Of a stretch of DNA of 64,000 nt, positions 33,822 to 48,500 are shown piece by piece. Numbering within the stretch: the first letter of the stretch is position 1; each line of letters begins with the position of its first letter. Under the pieces are notes generated by a model. It was not told the origin of the DNA. It did no database searches and saw only the letters and a program-made list of their open reading frames with translations. The DNA is from Ulota crispa (Eukaryota > Streptophyta > Bryopsida > Orthotrichales > Orthotrichaceae): positions 8,432,001-8,496,000 of the forward strand of contig OY987243.1 of NCBI GenBank assembly GCA_963920765.1. The letters run 5' to 3'. Made by a program: the position numbers and the translations under genes.

Positions 33822-36800
33822 TTAACTTACTCGACCAGATTTACCGAGAGGGGGCAAGAATCCTATTCCTGGAGGAGGTTTGATGTACTTTCCAAGCGAC
33901 TTCTGCCTTGTCTTATGCCTCATTCGAGCCAACTTCTCCTTCAGCTTTTGTCTCTTTTCCAGCTTTAATCTTAAACGCTCTTGCCGTTCACGCTCAGCAA
34001 TTCCTTGGTAGTACACCTCACCTGTTAGTGGCCACAACCACTTTTCTGACGGATGATCTCCATCGTCAGCTGCCTCTGCAAGGTCCGCATCCATGACCCT
34101 GAGGGTATTCAAACTGAAAAATTTAACCCACATTTTACCATGACGTGATTCTAGTGCATGCTGCTCTTCCATTTTTCCTGTTTGCGGATCCACATAAATC
34201 ATTCGCCGGGCGCTGTGATATGCCCACACGTTGACGAGTCCTTCTAGCAGCCGACAGTAGCACTGCTGACCCTAAAAAAACAGGAATACGCAAAAACCAT
34301 GGTTATACTTCAAAGCTAAGACGACATAATATCACGTGAGGCATGCATAACGATTCAACTTTCACAAGCTGCAATAAGAAATCGGACTTAAATTCATACC
34401 TCGCGCTGAAACCTCACAAAAGGACAGCTTCCAAGATCATGATGCTCTTTGTAAAACTGGGAATCCAGTGCATCCACGAACATCCTGTCAAGCACAACCA
34501 TACCACATCAGTAACCATCAAAATCGTGGTCCCAGAAGGATGGCAAATGGCATAAGAATGCGATTCTGACCAACATGGGAACTGCTACTGCTTGTTAAAG
34601 TACAAAATTTGCTGCCAAAGGATTAATCAGAATTCCTGAGTTGTACAGTTCTTGACAGGTGCAAAAACTTGAATTTTGTTCAACTATCGTGTATTACTAG
34701 CTTCAATGTCCAAAAGATGGGGCGATGAAAGACCAAGTGCGACAAGAGATACTTCAGAATTAGGTACTTCAGCCACACATGCATTCTCAAGATTAGGGCA
34801 TAGTTGCATAGCAAGAAATTACCTGGCAAACATTACAAGCTCCACAAAAGACGATGTGGGCATAGCCCAGGAATGCAAGGCAGACCATGTACCACCATCA
34901 GCCGGCATTGGTGGTAAAATTGTCCAATTAGCAGGCAGCCCATACATGCGCCTCAAAGACCCAACGAACGCCTCCCTGAAGATGAACAATTTCCGTCAGT
35001 TTTTGTTTTTGTTGTCCCCTTTCGCTTCATCGTCTTACAGATTAGAATAAAAAACATTTCTACGAGGAACATGCCACTTCTCCTAGAAACACAGCTTCCC
35101 CACATGCAAAGAAGGTCAATGTCCATCTCTGACTCAGACGCCTGAGAGAAGATCTAAATTATACTCCCTACTTTGTAATAGCAGCATGCTCTTTCATGAA
35201 TCCCGCACATGAAAATGTATCTCTGCGTTTAGCTGTGAGCATAAAATAGTTTCTATCTCTTCAACCTCCTGAGCACGAAATTAAGAGTTCCACTTGAAGC
35301 AATCAAGTTCTGCCATACCTGCATTTGCCACCGTTGATAGAGTCGCAGTAAGTCCAGAAATCCTGTGGTTTCTTCTCGAAAGATTTCCGGTAGGATGCAC
35401 CCGCATGACCGTCAATACGAGCCCAGAAGTAGACAGCAGCACCGTCCCTCCCATTATTCACCGCTGCGCTTAAGGCCGCTTCAGCTGTGGCAGTTAATGC
35501 AACCTGGAATCACCCAAACCTAGTCATTCAATGAACTCTATCAAGTACATCCTGAACCAAAATAGCCCGCAAAAAGCATCTAGACGATAGCGCCGGTGTC
35601 ATATATCTAACTACATCGATAAATAAGCTCACGTTTTTGCTTGATGCTCGCCAGTGCTGAAAGCCGATCCATGGATGTTTGTGCAAGAAATCAATGCGAT
35701 AGGCAATTGCAAAGAATGCACCATATTCACACAATACATTGCGATAATATGAGTCGTTCAGGAGATTAGGCAGTCGTTCTTGGGCGTCAACGTCGTCATC
35801 CCCAGGACGCTTTGCAAGTGTTGACTGCACAAAATGTAAACAGTAAATAAAGATCAGAGAACAACACACTCCGCACATAGTTGAACTAAAAAAAAGAAGT
35901 CGTTCTATCATAAAAAACCTCTGTAAATTGATGCTGAATACTAGCGAGATCCAAACAAGTTAAGCATCTAACGCACATCTTACCACATCTATTGAGGGCA
36001 TGATTATCTCGTTACATGAGAACGGGTGAGAAAGCGTCAATAGCAGGTACAAGCTACGCTAAACAAACCGTTTAATGCTAAATACCTTCATTCAATGATC
36101 CCACTCAACGTCTTCAAAACTCTCGACTTAAACCCAAACAAGAATCAAATCAACAAGCGTGAAAAATTAGTCAACGAGCAATGTATCGCTACTAAGTACT
36201 TTGTGAAATTGCTTACCAGACTCACGCCTCGATAGAACGCGTTCTCATTGTGAAGGAATGCCCATGCGCCCGCACCATGATATGGTTCATATACACATAA
36301 AGGTTGTCCACCGCGCTGGATTTCCGCATCAGATCGTTCTTTCAAGTCCTCCTTGTGCACCTCTGTCTTCTTTACCATTTTTGTGACATCCTCCCAGGTA
36401 GATTGAAACTGTACTTTCCTATCTTCCAGCTGCACAGAGAAATCAGGAGATAGGTCACGGAAGAGAAGCATTTATATCTGAATTTTTCCATTTAACGAAC
36501 GACCATGACAAATTTGGCAAAAAATCTAGAATCCCGAGAGGAGGCGCCAAACTCAAATAAGATCTTTCATTCTATGGACCTATAAGATACAAATCAGATA
36601 CTTCAAATCAAGGTACAAGTGCAAGTTACAGTAAATAGAAATGGACCCACCTCTTCCCGCTCGATCAGTTCTGCTGATAGCTCCTTCTCGAATGCTTTGG
36701 CTTCGTCGAGATTGAAACCACTCACGAAATCCCAGTCGTCAATCGAATTAGTAAAGTTAACTATTTCCCCGATATTCTGAACTTCACTACTGTTTAGTGA

Positions 36801-39800
36801 ATGTTGTATTATCCACTTACGCTCCAACCTCTCGATTAGTCCATTGCCTATATCATTCTCATCAAGCAAGAGCTCCTTCGTATGGGACTGAAAAGACTCC
36901 CGGAAAGGAGAACCAGTGGGGAAAAAGGTATCCCAGCACCATGCTCCTTTCAACCTCTTCACGGCTTCATCGAATCGACGCGGTAGTTCTGATTCTACAG
37001 GGAATTCTAATAAGCTCTCCAAGAGCTCCCCGTAGCTTACGGTCACATGTAAAGCAAGCATGTTCCGGGCCTCAGACTGCCCATTCGAAGCAATCGCAGC
37101 CACCGACTTCTCTTGTAATACGCGTACGATAGCTTCACCCAGTTTCAAGTCATCTCCTACTGGAAAGAGAATCCCATTTTTTCCGTCTATTATCTGTGTC
37201 ATACATTTACATTTTCAGTCATAATCTGGATATCATTTCCAATGCAATTTCCAGAAGCAGCAAAATACCACAAACTATACATTTCAACTTGCACCGTTCA
37301 TAGAAGCAACTACAACGTTGCAATCTGCTATATGACTTCGCATCTGTACCTAAATTTGTACAAACTCCAACGCATGCCAATAATGAAACTTCCACCACCC
37401 CCACCCATCCAAGCTTACTTGCTCTCGAAAGACACTCCGATTTGGTACAATTACAGGCCGCTGCAAGCTCATGGCTCGAATCAAGATTGGTGGGAAGGCC
37501 TGTTCGTCACGAAACGAGCCGTACACAACAGCCCCCGACATCCACAACATGCCTGTCACATCTTCATCAGCACCTACATAACGTACCGTACCAATCTCCA
37601 ACCCAATATGCTCTGCCATAACCTGTCGGTGCAACGTAGCAAGCATGTCATTACCTAAAACCAAACTCCCTCTTAATTTGATAACACACATTAGTTCAAA
37701 AATATCACTATTCATTCACGCCGAAACCAGAGTGTTGCTCACACAACTGCCCAAGAATGTTGCCTATGTAGTGAATCGTAAGCAAACGACGTTTACTTAA
37801 AACCGAGATGAATGTAACATTCTAAGCTTCTGGTATGAAGACACGTCGGATACATTGGCACAGAAAAACAGACATCATGAGTTACCTGCAAGGTGGCACC
37901 GTAGCTGCTTGACTGATTGCCATGGCCAAAGATCCAAAGATGAACATGCCCATCACGTTTTGACGATGCATGACCAATTTTTAATATGGCCTTCATCGTT
38001 GCCCGCATCACAAGAGCATGCTCTCTCCACAATCCTTGGTAAAGGAAAGGGCTCCCGACAACAGCGATCACGGAGTCTTCAGGCAGCAATCTGTGTTGTG
38101 CACGTAAGCTTTCTCGAGAATGTGTTAGCTTGTACTCCTCGGCCGTCCAAACTTCTATCGGCGACCCTGGAATGACGAAAAAGTTTCCAGTATCTAGCAC
38201 GTTATAAATCATCTGCAGGCACACATACAATTCTGAGAACAGAAGCTGTCAACAGTTCAACATTGAATTCCCCTCCTACAACCTTCCTAAACTGCTGCAA
38301 CTATATAGACACACAAGATCACCTGCAGAAAATCAGACTTCAGGAAGAGTACAAAAAGTCAACCCAGGATTTATGGTCATGTATATCACAATGGGATAAC
38401 TTTATGCTATAAAAATACTAATTCATGTGATAATAAAAAGACCCCAAGTCGGTTTCACAAATTAATTAATGGTAGATTACTGGTGATTTAATAGGTTATT
38501 TTTCTGACTTGATAAGTTGATATTGATTTAATGTTAATTCTTTCATTTTGTCAATAATTCTTTCATTTCTAGTATGAATTTAATACCTTTGCGTTACTAA
38601 GATTGGTAAAATACTAATCTGGTATTTATCAGCTTATGTTTAGAACCATATGCATCTAATACGGGAGTGGAAATTTATTGCTACGTTTGCAGCGTACAAC
38701 AGTAACTTGGTTTATGTTATCAGCATAAGAGAAAGAGTTAACTCAATTATAAAAAACAAGTTAGACATGCGAATAAATGCCTGGACTGAATCCGCGAAAA
38801 AAAATGGACATGAAACGTCACGGACAACCTTCTGCGTGACCAGTTGAGAGGTCAACATTCTGATTTTGTAAACAATATATCATGCAGTAGAATCATATGA
38901 TTGGTGGGATTGTCAATGAATCACATATAACTTTGACTTGAATCCATTAGCACGGAAAATAGGTTGGCGCCAACGGGCTACATAGCTCATATGAAGCGTA
39001 CCGGAAGTACGTAATCTTGGAAAATTATTACATCGGCCCGTTTGAAACTATGTTTCCAATCTGATATGAGTCCCTTTTCAGCTACTGAATCGTAAACCGC
39101 AAGACGTCGCCCTAACGAATCATCCGTGATTACCCATACAACTGGTATGTTTATGAAGGGCTCCTGAGCAAGGCTGAATCAACACATCGCAGTTAGCAGC
39201 AAATTTTCAATTCTTCGAAAAGGAACATCGTCTAGCGGCAGAATGATGGAAAGAAAAACTGAGGAAAACGTGATCCGTTTATAGACTTCAGGATCACTTT
39301 GAGATGAAAAAACGATAACATACCTATTTAGAACGGCCTTCGTGTCCACGGAAAATGCAATGACACCTTCATAGCTGCAAACCAGGATAGTAATCCATAA
39401 ATATGACATGACTCCAGGGATTCCAACCCGCCTGGCATTCCCATCTGACAGAAATTTATTGAAGGTCTACAGAATATTGCAGATTAGATAAAAGCAAATC
39501 CATTGCCATTTCTCATATTCCCCTCCTTATCTGAACAGATTTTCTGCACTCTTTAACGTTATGGAAGACCAAACAGCTATAAAAGGGACTTTCTTCTTTG
39601 GTTGCACAGAATGCAGTACTCACTTAAGCCAATCGACAGTTGTTATGTTCTCAACGCTGACTTCCAGCTGCCTGATTGGCACTCCTAATGCCTCCCAAGC
39701 GGATCGAAGCTCACCGTCTTTCAAAGTATGTACCTACAGAGTTTATCAGGGAGGTATTCTTTAAACTGTCACGACGATTAATGAAGATATTACAGAAGAT

Positions 39801-41416
39801 GAAGTTGATACTCAGAGAGGTCATCATTTTTGGAAGTGGACGATTTCAAAGGCTTTCATTCTTCCAGTAGCAGTTTATGAATGTTATTTGAGATGCACGC
39901 TGTTAAAAATCGTAATGAAGACTGAAAACCAAGTGGACTCTGGCAAAGATAAAAGCATTAAAATATTCATCCTTGAAAAAAACAGGTTCTGCCAAGAGTC
40001 TACGGTTGCACACATTAGAGTAGTAAAAATTAGGTTTACCTCTAGATTGTAGCCTAGTTCTTGCAGTCCTGTCGCGACTGTGAACAGGTACAGAGAGAGA
40101 GGATTCATTACGAGATTGGGACACACCTGCAAGCGTGAAAAAATCAAAACTCAAAATCGAGAGATACTTGAAGAGCACCATTAACTTATTCACAGTTTCT
40201 CGCAACCTATTCCTTCTCTATCCAGCTATTAGAGTCGATTCTGTCAGAGACTACCAAATGTCGCATAAGCTCACCCCCTCCTAAACATTTGTGCCATTGA
40301 ACAGGACAAGCTCGGTCAAAGAAAAAGCGTAACTACGAGTTGTCGTGATAATTGCTTTTCTCAGGAAATGCAATATATTATCTATGATTGGCAATCACCT
40401 ATGAGCTCTCCAATTCTTTAATAGAAGATCTCAACGATTTTCTTACATAAACACCGCTATCAAGCTAAAACACCCGACAGAGATTCTATTTTCAGGATGA
40501 ACAATTCTGCTCTCCGTTGGTAACGAGCAAGTCCACTTCTAAAAAGCAGTTACGATTCAACTGGTAAAAAATTTCGCAGAAATCATATGAGGAACAGGTA
40601 ACCGCACTCACTGAAATCGCGAAATAGTGCCACTTCTCGACGACTGATTACGTTTTAGTTTTGATCCACATAAATCGTGATCATTCACCTCAAGAATCTC
40701 CACAAACCGTGATTCTACCAGTAGCGCCTCGACCTCGCGAATCGCTCTCTTCTAAGTCTTTTCGAAGTGATGATGAAGTAGCACACGAAAAAGGAGTTAA
40801 TGCTTACCAAAGCAAGCCGCGGCAACCGCACAGGAGATCGTGATTCTTTTCTCAGCTCAGCTATAGTGGCTCTCCCTTTAGACAATAACAAGCGCTCCAC
40901 AATGTTGCGAGGCTCAAATCGAACATCGTCGCCCGTCATTGCGATTTCCGTTCCAAAAGCTCGGGGGAAAATGTCCAAGGATTCGGCTTGCAGGTCCGCA
41001 TGTCGAAACAGAAGGAACACAAATCCGTGAGAGACAGTTTCGATGAGAAAGAAGACCACCACAAGGAAGATGAGTATTCGGTAAACAGTAGGCGAAGTCT
41101 TCCAAATCTTCGCTCTCTCCCCGACACTTGTCCTCCTATTCGAAGCGCTGCTGCACTTGGCGCTGTGCAAAGATCGGGTTCCATTACCGTTAACACGATA
41201 GCTGTGATTTCGCAGGCTCTGATTCAGCACATCAATTCCATCGCTCACCACAACCGTCACCTTCTTTTCGAGTCTGCAACCTGTCTGATGAGGCCGTCTG
41301 AGCGGGTAACTAGCCGAGCGCTGATGGTGAGGCTTCTCCGATATCGAATCATTAATCCAATTCCTGCTCCACGCCTCCGAGGTCACAGCGGAGGAGTCGT
41401 CCATTCCATTTGCCAA
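33822..41416 (-). CDS. Large membrane-anchored GT4-type glycosyltransferase (At5g04480-like)
   Basis: Fourteen exons on the minus strand: 41,416-40,808; 40,126-40,040; 39,733-39,624; 39,374-39,324; 39,173-39,002; 38,212-37,886; 37,622-37,419; 37,193-36,651; 36,429-36,217; 35,824-35,633; 35,503-35,319; 34,975-34,823; 34,484-34,400; 34,271-33,822. All borders are GT-AG and phases agree; about 1,126 aa. Residues 1-110 are Ser/Arg-rich and cytosolic-like. A membrane segment lies at about 111-137 (RILIFLVVVFFLIETVSHG), giving a type II layout. The GT-B core includes FFVIPGSPIEVW, VGSPFLYQGLW and the GT4 signature region YGSFRDEQAFPPILIRAM (about 485-503), then GKNGILFPVGD. The plant-specific C-terminal domain has QPLCVYEPYHGAGAW, PWIGFQHWRA, WAYHSARRM, LAEAADDGDHP and KYIKPPP. 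The substrate is unknown; Golgi location is inferred. The final coding end is ambiguous: CGA/GTAAGT is also a perfect donor. The last acceptor may be at 34,271 or 34,265 (two residues' difference). Confidence 0.92.
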
Positions 41417-42429
41417 TCAACACCCTCCGAGCCGAGTCACAATACTTTCCACAGCCCGAAAAAAAAAAAAAAAAACCTCTACTCAACCTCAGAAAGTAGC
41501 GCGAATGATCATCGGATTGGCTGTTTGAAAGCTACAGACACACAAATCATAGACGTAGCGATCGACAGGCTATGGGAACGAAATTATAAATCTGATGGAC
41601 AAAAGGAGGGCGATTCCGCGTGCTTAAAAAGCCGACGGACGCAGAACATACAGAGTCAGAGGAGGCAAAAGCAGCCGCAGTCGATGCAGCCGGAGCAGGT
41701 ATTCAGGCCCATCCATGGCCATGTCCCATCATGTCATGGCCATGCCCCGTCATGTTATGGCCATGCCCCGTCGTGTCATGACCATGACTGTCCATCACAT
41801 CAATTAACATCCATTAACTCAAGCTCACCAGAAGTCCCCGTTCACACCTGCTAAAATTACCCCAATTGAGCTAGAACTCCCGTTACTGCAAGTCTTTGCA
41901 ACCAATCAAATTGGAATACTTCTCTCTCGCTTTCTCCTTTTTTTATGAGAGCCCGTAAGGATTTACTTTAATGCAAAGTAGCATCTGGTCCAGAATCAAA
42001 ATAAAAATGAATTCTTTTGTTTGACAAGTGCTTTCTAAAAGTCACGTTTTTTTAAAACCTATATCATCTTCTAATGGGCCACTTATTTAATTTTTAATGA
42101 TGATTTTAATGTGCATCTTGAAGCGATAGTTGTATGGATCTACCTTTGTGATAACAAATCTATCTATACTATCTACTTATATATGTGGATTCAATTAATT
42201 TTTGAAGCTCGGTCCTCAAATATTTTAATTGATAAACTTTTGAAGCTTGGTCCTCCACTTGATTGGCCAAGGACCATGCTGAGGACAAGTTTTGTGCAAA
42301 ATTTGGGTAGAGCACAAACTTGACTAAAGTAAAATTTGGATGTTCTCTTAAAAATAAAGATATAGTAAATTACAAATTTAATATAAGTAAATTACAAGTT
42401 TAACCATAGGTGACATGAGAAGATGGCGT
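41417..42429. other. Upstream flank of the glycosyltransferase gene
   Basis: Contains an A-run at 41,460-41,474, a 21-bp tandem repeat (listed separately) and then AT-rich DNA with no gene. The promoter should lie at about 41,420-41,700; no TATA box was fixed. Confidence 0.35.
41717..41779. repeat. Three 21-bp tandem units
   Basis: Units at 41,717-41,737, 41,738-41,758 and 41,759-41,779, each GGCCATG(T/C)CCC(A/G)TC(A/G)TGT(C/T)AT. The 21-bp length keeps a frame, but the open frame that runs through it is antisense to the glycosyltransferase and is not taken as coding. Confidence 0.85.
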
Positions 42430-42560
42430 AGAGGGCATGGCCGCATGGGGGCATAGAAGCATGGTGGCATGGAATTGCATGGGGTCATGGGAGGCATGTG
42501 ATCATGGAGTCACAATGGAGCATGGAATCATGGGGTCATGGGGGAATGGAGGAGTGGAGG
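42430..42560. repeat. Degenerate GCATGG/TCATGG-rich repeat
   Basis: About a dozen copies of (G/T)CATGG(G) with irregular spacing, G-rich on the plus strand. No coding frame of note. It may be a decayed minisatellite. Confidence 0.6.
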
Positions 42561-45500
42561 GATGAGGTTAAGGAGGGCATGATTTTGTGCAAATCAAGGA
42601 AAAAACAAGAAAAACTCAATGTACATAGTGGAAATGTGGAGGTCAATTAGCAACAATAATGAATCTAGATTCAAATTCCAAAGAATGCAACAAATAAACA
42701 TAAAAAAAAATCAACAAAATCAACAAAGCAAAGCATGCAAGGTCAACTCCAAAAAACAAAAGTCCAAGACCACCTTACTAAAAACGGCTTCAAATATCAA
42801 ATTTTTAAAGTGACTCATGTCATGATTCACTTTGGTGAATTCACTAGTGAACAACTAGGTGACTCATCTCTAGAATTCACTTCTAACATGATTTATGTTA
42901 GAAATGAACTTTAGAAATTCACCTTATCCACATTGAACACTCACCTTTGATGCCTTCAATTTTAACATTTTTATGGAATTCTTGACCCTAACCTACTGAT
43001 CATGATACATCCTTTCAGATATACTAAATAGACAACGCGCTTACCTTCAATGCTTCCAAACATATCTGCCTCATCAACACCAAGTTATACTACTAACCCA
43101 AAGTTCAGAATAAAAAAGTATGTGATCATTATGAATTATCATAAAAGTCTTGAGAACAAAGCAAATATGTGGGTCACATTTGAGAAGACAAAAATTGAAA
43201 TTGCATCTGTACGTAAAGTAGAAGTATGAAAAAAACTTGCTGCCATGAATCCATGATCAACAATAAATTCAAAGACAAATATAATATGATTCATAAATTC
43301 GTGACTGATTGTTGACAAACATACCTCTACAAGTATAAAGATGTGCTTGACAAGAGCATGAGGACTAGCTTTGGTGTCGTAAATGTAAAAAAAAAATATA
43401 TTATTGGAAAAAAAACATGTCATAAACTATTGCTACAATTGCTACGACTATGTCAAAATAACTACTTGCCAACTGCACAACAATTGCATAACCAGTACAA
43501 TTATGCAATTGTTGTACAGTTGTTGTGCAATTTTAAGGCAATTATTGTAATCTAGTCATAACAATTTGTGGCAGTTGTTTATCTATGTTTTTCTTTTAGT
43601 ATATACATATAATTACGACCAAATTAGATATGTTGTGTTCATATTATGTACGGATGCATCCACTTGTTGGTATAATGCCCAATGGTAAGCCGCTATGTCA
43701 TTCAAAAACTATTGTACTACTAAAAATACAGACTTCGACGTTTTTTAAGCCTCAATAAATCATTGGAATTGTTCAGTTTTACAATGGCTGACAACAATAA
43801 TTTGCCTTCTAATTGTCTACCAACAAGCAATCCACTTCTAAATCCAAAAGCTAAATTTTTGTTAATACAAAAACATGATAACTTTCAAGATTCTCATTTT
43901 GAATCTGAGCTAACAATATTGTCTTTAAGTTTATCTCTGCCGCATATGTAAGATCCAAATGCTTTCTTCAATGAATTATTTTAAATAGAGTTTTTTTTGC
44001 AGACAAGCCACCTTGCACCTCTGCCGGAGTTTTTATTTGAGCATTTGCAATGAGACCGGGACTAACCTTTTAAACAACACATAATATCTATGACAACTAA
44101 CGAGATAATGCCAAAAAAATAAAAATCAACAAGTGAAATGAATTGTTCAACCTTAGTGAGCAAAAGACTAACACAAACACGTCATATTTTTGCACAAATT
44201 TAAGAGAGTGTTTTTTCTAAAGTATAAATTATGGACAAAGTTAAGGAACAAAAGTTAGCGTTTAAATAAGTCAGATGGAAAATTAATTGAGAGAAAATAG
44301 AGAGCCAACGGAAAGCAAAGAGAGAAAAAAAGGAGATTAAAAAGAAAAAAGAAAAAGAAATAGTAGAGATTAGGAAAAGAAAAGAAAAATAAGATGCAAA
44401 TATTAGAAAAATATATATAAATTATGAAAAATAATAAAAGAGAAAGTTTGCTTTTAAATTCAGTATGATGAAAGATAAAAAATTGCCTTCTAAAATCAAT
44501 AAGTTACTAGACATGCTAATGTAATTTTGTTTGTTTGGTAATAAAATAGATATTAGAGTGCAATTTTTTTATTGAGATTGGGCATTATGTTCAATGTTAT
44601 CAACATAATATAATTGCAATTTATACAGAATGCACAAAATATGTTATCAATTGCAAAATTTTAGATTTAACACAATAAGCAATATACATATTTTATTTGA
44701 TACATATTGGCAAAAATTTAACTCTACTTTAGTCACCAAACTATAGAAAGTACATTATTCATATATCACTTCTTAATTAAAATTAAAAAAATTACTCTCG
44801 GAGAACGTCATCAAATTAAATGTTGTAATTTGCTTCAAGGTTTATTAATTAAAAATACATCATCTACAACCTTATTCTTAAATATTTTACCTCAGATATT
44901 TTTCAAATTTGCTAACAAGTTGTGCAAAATTTTATACGTGATGTTGCCAACCGATTCACAACTTGTACACATTTTTGAACTAAATTTGTTATCAATGTTC
45001 TAGTAAACATGAATAATGTCTTTTAAAAATACTAATGTAATGTTTAAATTGTACTTTTGCCTTCATTGGCATATAATTGAATTCCTTATTGATAACAAAG
45101 TTTGCAGTAATAGACTTGAGAATAATTAAGATCAAAGTTGGTAAAATTGCATATGTCAATTTGTCAATAACATAGTAGCTATTGTAAAAAAAAAACCTAG
45201 AAGTTTTTTAGGCGGACAAATATATTTTCCAAATATTTGCATTGTACATTGGGTCAAGTCAATTGCCGAAAAACTTAATGTTGCGTCTATCAATATAGCA
45301 TACAATTTGCATATTGATGGAGTGGATGCTTCATATTTCAATAGCATATACCATTCATATATTTTTTTTATTTTTGCTAAAAAAATTATGGTGCCATCAA
45401 TATTGCTAATATATTTTGGAAATCCTTTAACTTCCATAACTTGCCCAATTTCAGTGTTTTTAGCTTTATTTGATAAAAAGATATATATTTACTTTTTACA

Positions 45501-48500
45501 TACAATAGAAAATTTACAATTATTCTTGTGAAAAACAATATAATTCTAATATCAAATTCCATGGCAATAATGATGAGTTATGAAATTACATTGTTTTAAT
45601 TCAGATTTTAAATATTCATGCCTCCATAGCCACTGAAATCAAGATCATCTTTTCAAATCATCATTATATGATTTGCAACAAACTTTTGTTTATTTTATGA
45701 TATATTATAGACAAGAAAACTAAAAATTATAGTTTGTTTTATAAAAAAATTGAAAGCAAAAACATGTGACAAATGATGAAGATATTTCTAGTGAAAAATT
45801 GGATGGAAGAAATTTTTTGAATGCAGATTTTTTCAATCTACCAAAAGATACTTTATTTTCTGATGTTATGTATATGATTTGCTTGTTGAATACCCATAAA
45901 AATTAAATGATTATGCTTTGGAGAATATTGTTTGCATTGCTATTGTGGAAGTAGAATGATAAGTTCCATTTAATATACATTTTATTTTTATAATGTTCAT
46001 AACTCTAGTGGAATTACATTTTTCACATGTGAATGATGATCTTTCAAAACATCTAGTTTGCTCAATGCATTTAAGGTGTTGAAAAATGATTTTTTTGAAA
46101 TTTTAAAGAGTTTTTGCAACCTAAAATAGTATATAAAATTTGTCAAAGATGGAAAAGAAATGTCTATTACATTATAAAAAATTGGATGATTTCAATTATT
46201 TGAATTTTGAGTTAATTTTTGTAATTATTTTAAAAATAAGTCAATATATTGTTTTTTATTGCAAAAGATTTGTATTAGTTGCTGCAAAATATCAAAATTA
46301 TTTATTTGACAAATTTAGTATATTTTTTGATCTTATCTAATTTTATTTAAAATACTTTGAGATTAGATTAGTATATAGTGAATTAGATTGAACATTAATT
46401 ATTAATTTGATTTTATAGATTGGTAGAAACTATAAGTTTTTGGTGTATTTGCAAAAGCAATTTTAAAGCTCAATACTGCAAACATTAAAAAAAATGGCGC
46501 TTGAGAAATAGTTAAAGAAATTGTTGAAAATTTTAAATTAAAAAACCATCAATTTTTTTAATAGGCTTAGATAAAAAGATTTTATATTGGAGGAACATGC
46601 AAAGGTACAAGATTTGGAAATTGAAGATGCTATCTTTTTCTAAAAAATTTAGAGAGTTTAATCTCAATACTAAATTACTAAACTATTAATACTTACTTTT
46701 GAGCTGAAAAGAACTCTAGTAGTCATCTTTTTAGCAATGCTGCCACAAATGGTGTGAGGATAGTTGCATTGAAGTGTTATGATACAATATTTGGTTTATT
46801 TTGAGGTATGTTAATAACTAAATTTTTTAACTATTTATTTTCTACATTTTGAATTTTTTTAAAATTCCAAACATTGTTTTATTCTTTAAATTCATGATGT
46901 AGTTTGAACGTTGATTGTTTGCCAAATTTTTGCCACTTTGGAAAGTTGGGCAAGTTGAAGCTCAGGAAGATCAATAGTTCATGTTTTTAAAATTAGATGA
47001 GTTAAAAAATAGAGTCCATTTAATTTATAAAACAAAAAATACATATAACATGTAGGCTTGCATGTAAGACTATTATAAGATTCATTAAATACTATGTTTT
47101 ATAGTATATAAAATTTAGGATAGGCAAAATTATTAGGTAGTAGAATCTTTTATAGTAAATTAACCATGACAAACAAGGGTTGAGAAAATTTATAGTAAAC
47201 ATCAAATTTGATTTTTTTACGTATAGATTTGTTATTATGCACTTAAATTTTGTGATTATTAAAATGGATATTGACAATAATTAGAAATTAAACTGCATAA
47301 TTAACTTTTAATTATTGTATGTAAATAAGTGTCATCTTATCTTATTTTAAATTTTATTATAAACTTTACCAGGTGAACTTATTGCTACACACAAAAGATC
47401 AAGTCTTGTGCATTTACTAGACCAAATCTTGTGCATACACTAGAGTAAATCTTATGCATTGATATTTATTATAAAGACACTGCCAATAATTAATCTTGAT
47501 ATACTTTGTATAACAAAAAAGTGCAAATATTAATGTTGTGCTTTTAGTGTTGTTTATTGCTATTTAAGTTAAACTATTATAAATACATGCTATAGAATTT
47601 AAAAAATATTTGAAGCTTGTTAATAATAGTTGCCACCAAGACAATAGTTTTTTAATTTATATGCTTGTTGTAAGTTTCATAGTGTATACCATATGCATGT
47701 ATGTGATAAAAAGAAATTTTTTTGTTGACAAACATCAAGGATAGAATAAAATTGAGCAAATAAAATTTATACATAAAACAACATCGTTTAAAAACCAAAT
47801 GAACAAATTTAAAAAAATATAAGATAATGAAAATATGTCTTGTTTAGCTTTTTATATATAAATACGGTCATCATAAATATTATATTATAGATAAATTTAT
47901 CTTACATCAAATATCAATTCAACTCAAGTATGTACCATAAAATTACAATGAGCGATCTCTCCAAGGGTTGAAGTTGAAGATAATTACAACCTCATATGCT
48001 ATGAAAGGTGTTAATGATAATGATATGATGAAAGCTTTAATGGTTTAGCCAAAACGCTGCCTTGATAATTTCCACTTCTAACATTGCATTTGGTCATATG
48101 CAAAACAAGCAACAAAAGTACTAGTGATTAGTAATCAAACAAGAATGATTAGTGTCCTCCATTTAGCAATGCAGATACTATGGACTTACTAACAGCAAAT
48201 TGTTGGTAATTTGCAAATTTATACCTAACGTTGTATTTTTGCTTGCAATTTATGTGTTTGTAAGACCTTCAATGACTGCTCACACCTTTGTACACTTGAA
48301 CTTGAAATTTTGAAATTTAGCAATACATATTGACTATTACCCTTGGCTGAATATCTTCTAATTTGCTTTTATTCCAAGTTATTAGTACAACTACAAAGGA
48401 CAGATATTATGGGTTCTAATCTTCTCTCAACTATTGAAATTCTGTAACATGAGTTTTAGAAATCTTGTATAGTATTTACAAATCTATGAACAAAATGCAA

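Noticed and set aside
40988..41854. 288-codon plus-strand frame with GHAPSC repeats
   Set aside because: It lies antisense to exon 1 of the glycosyltransferase and its upstream region, includes a homopolymer A-run translated as Lys and a 21-bp tandem repeat, and has no known domain.
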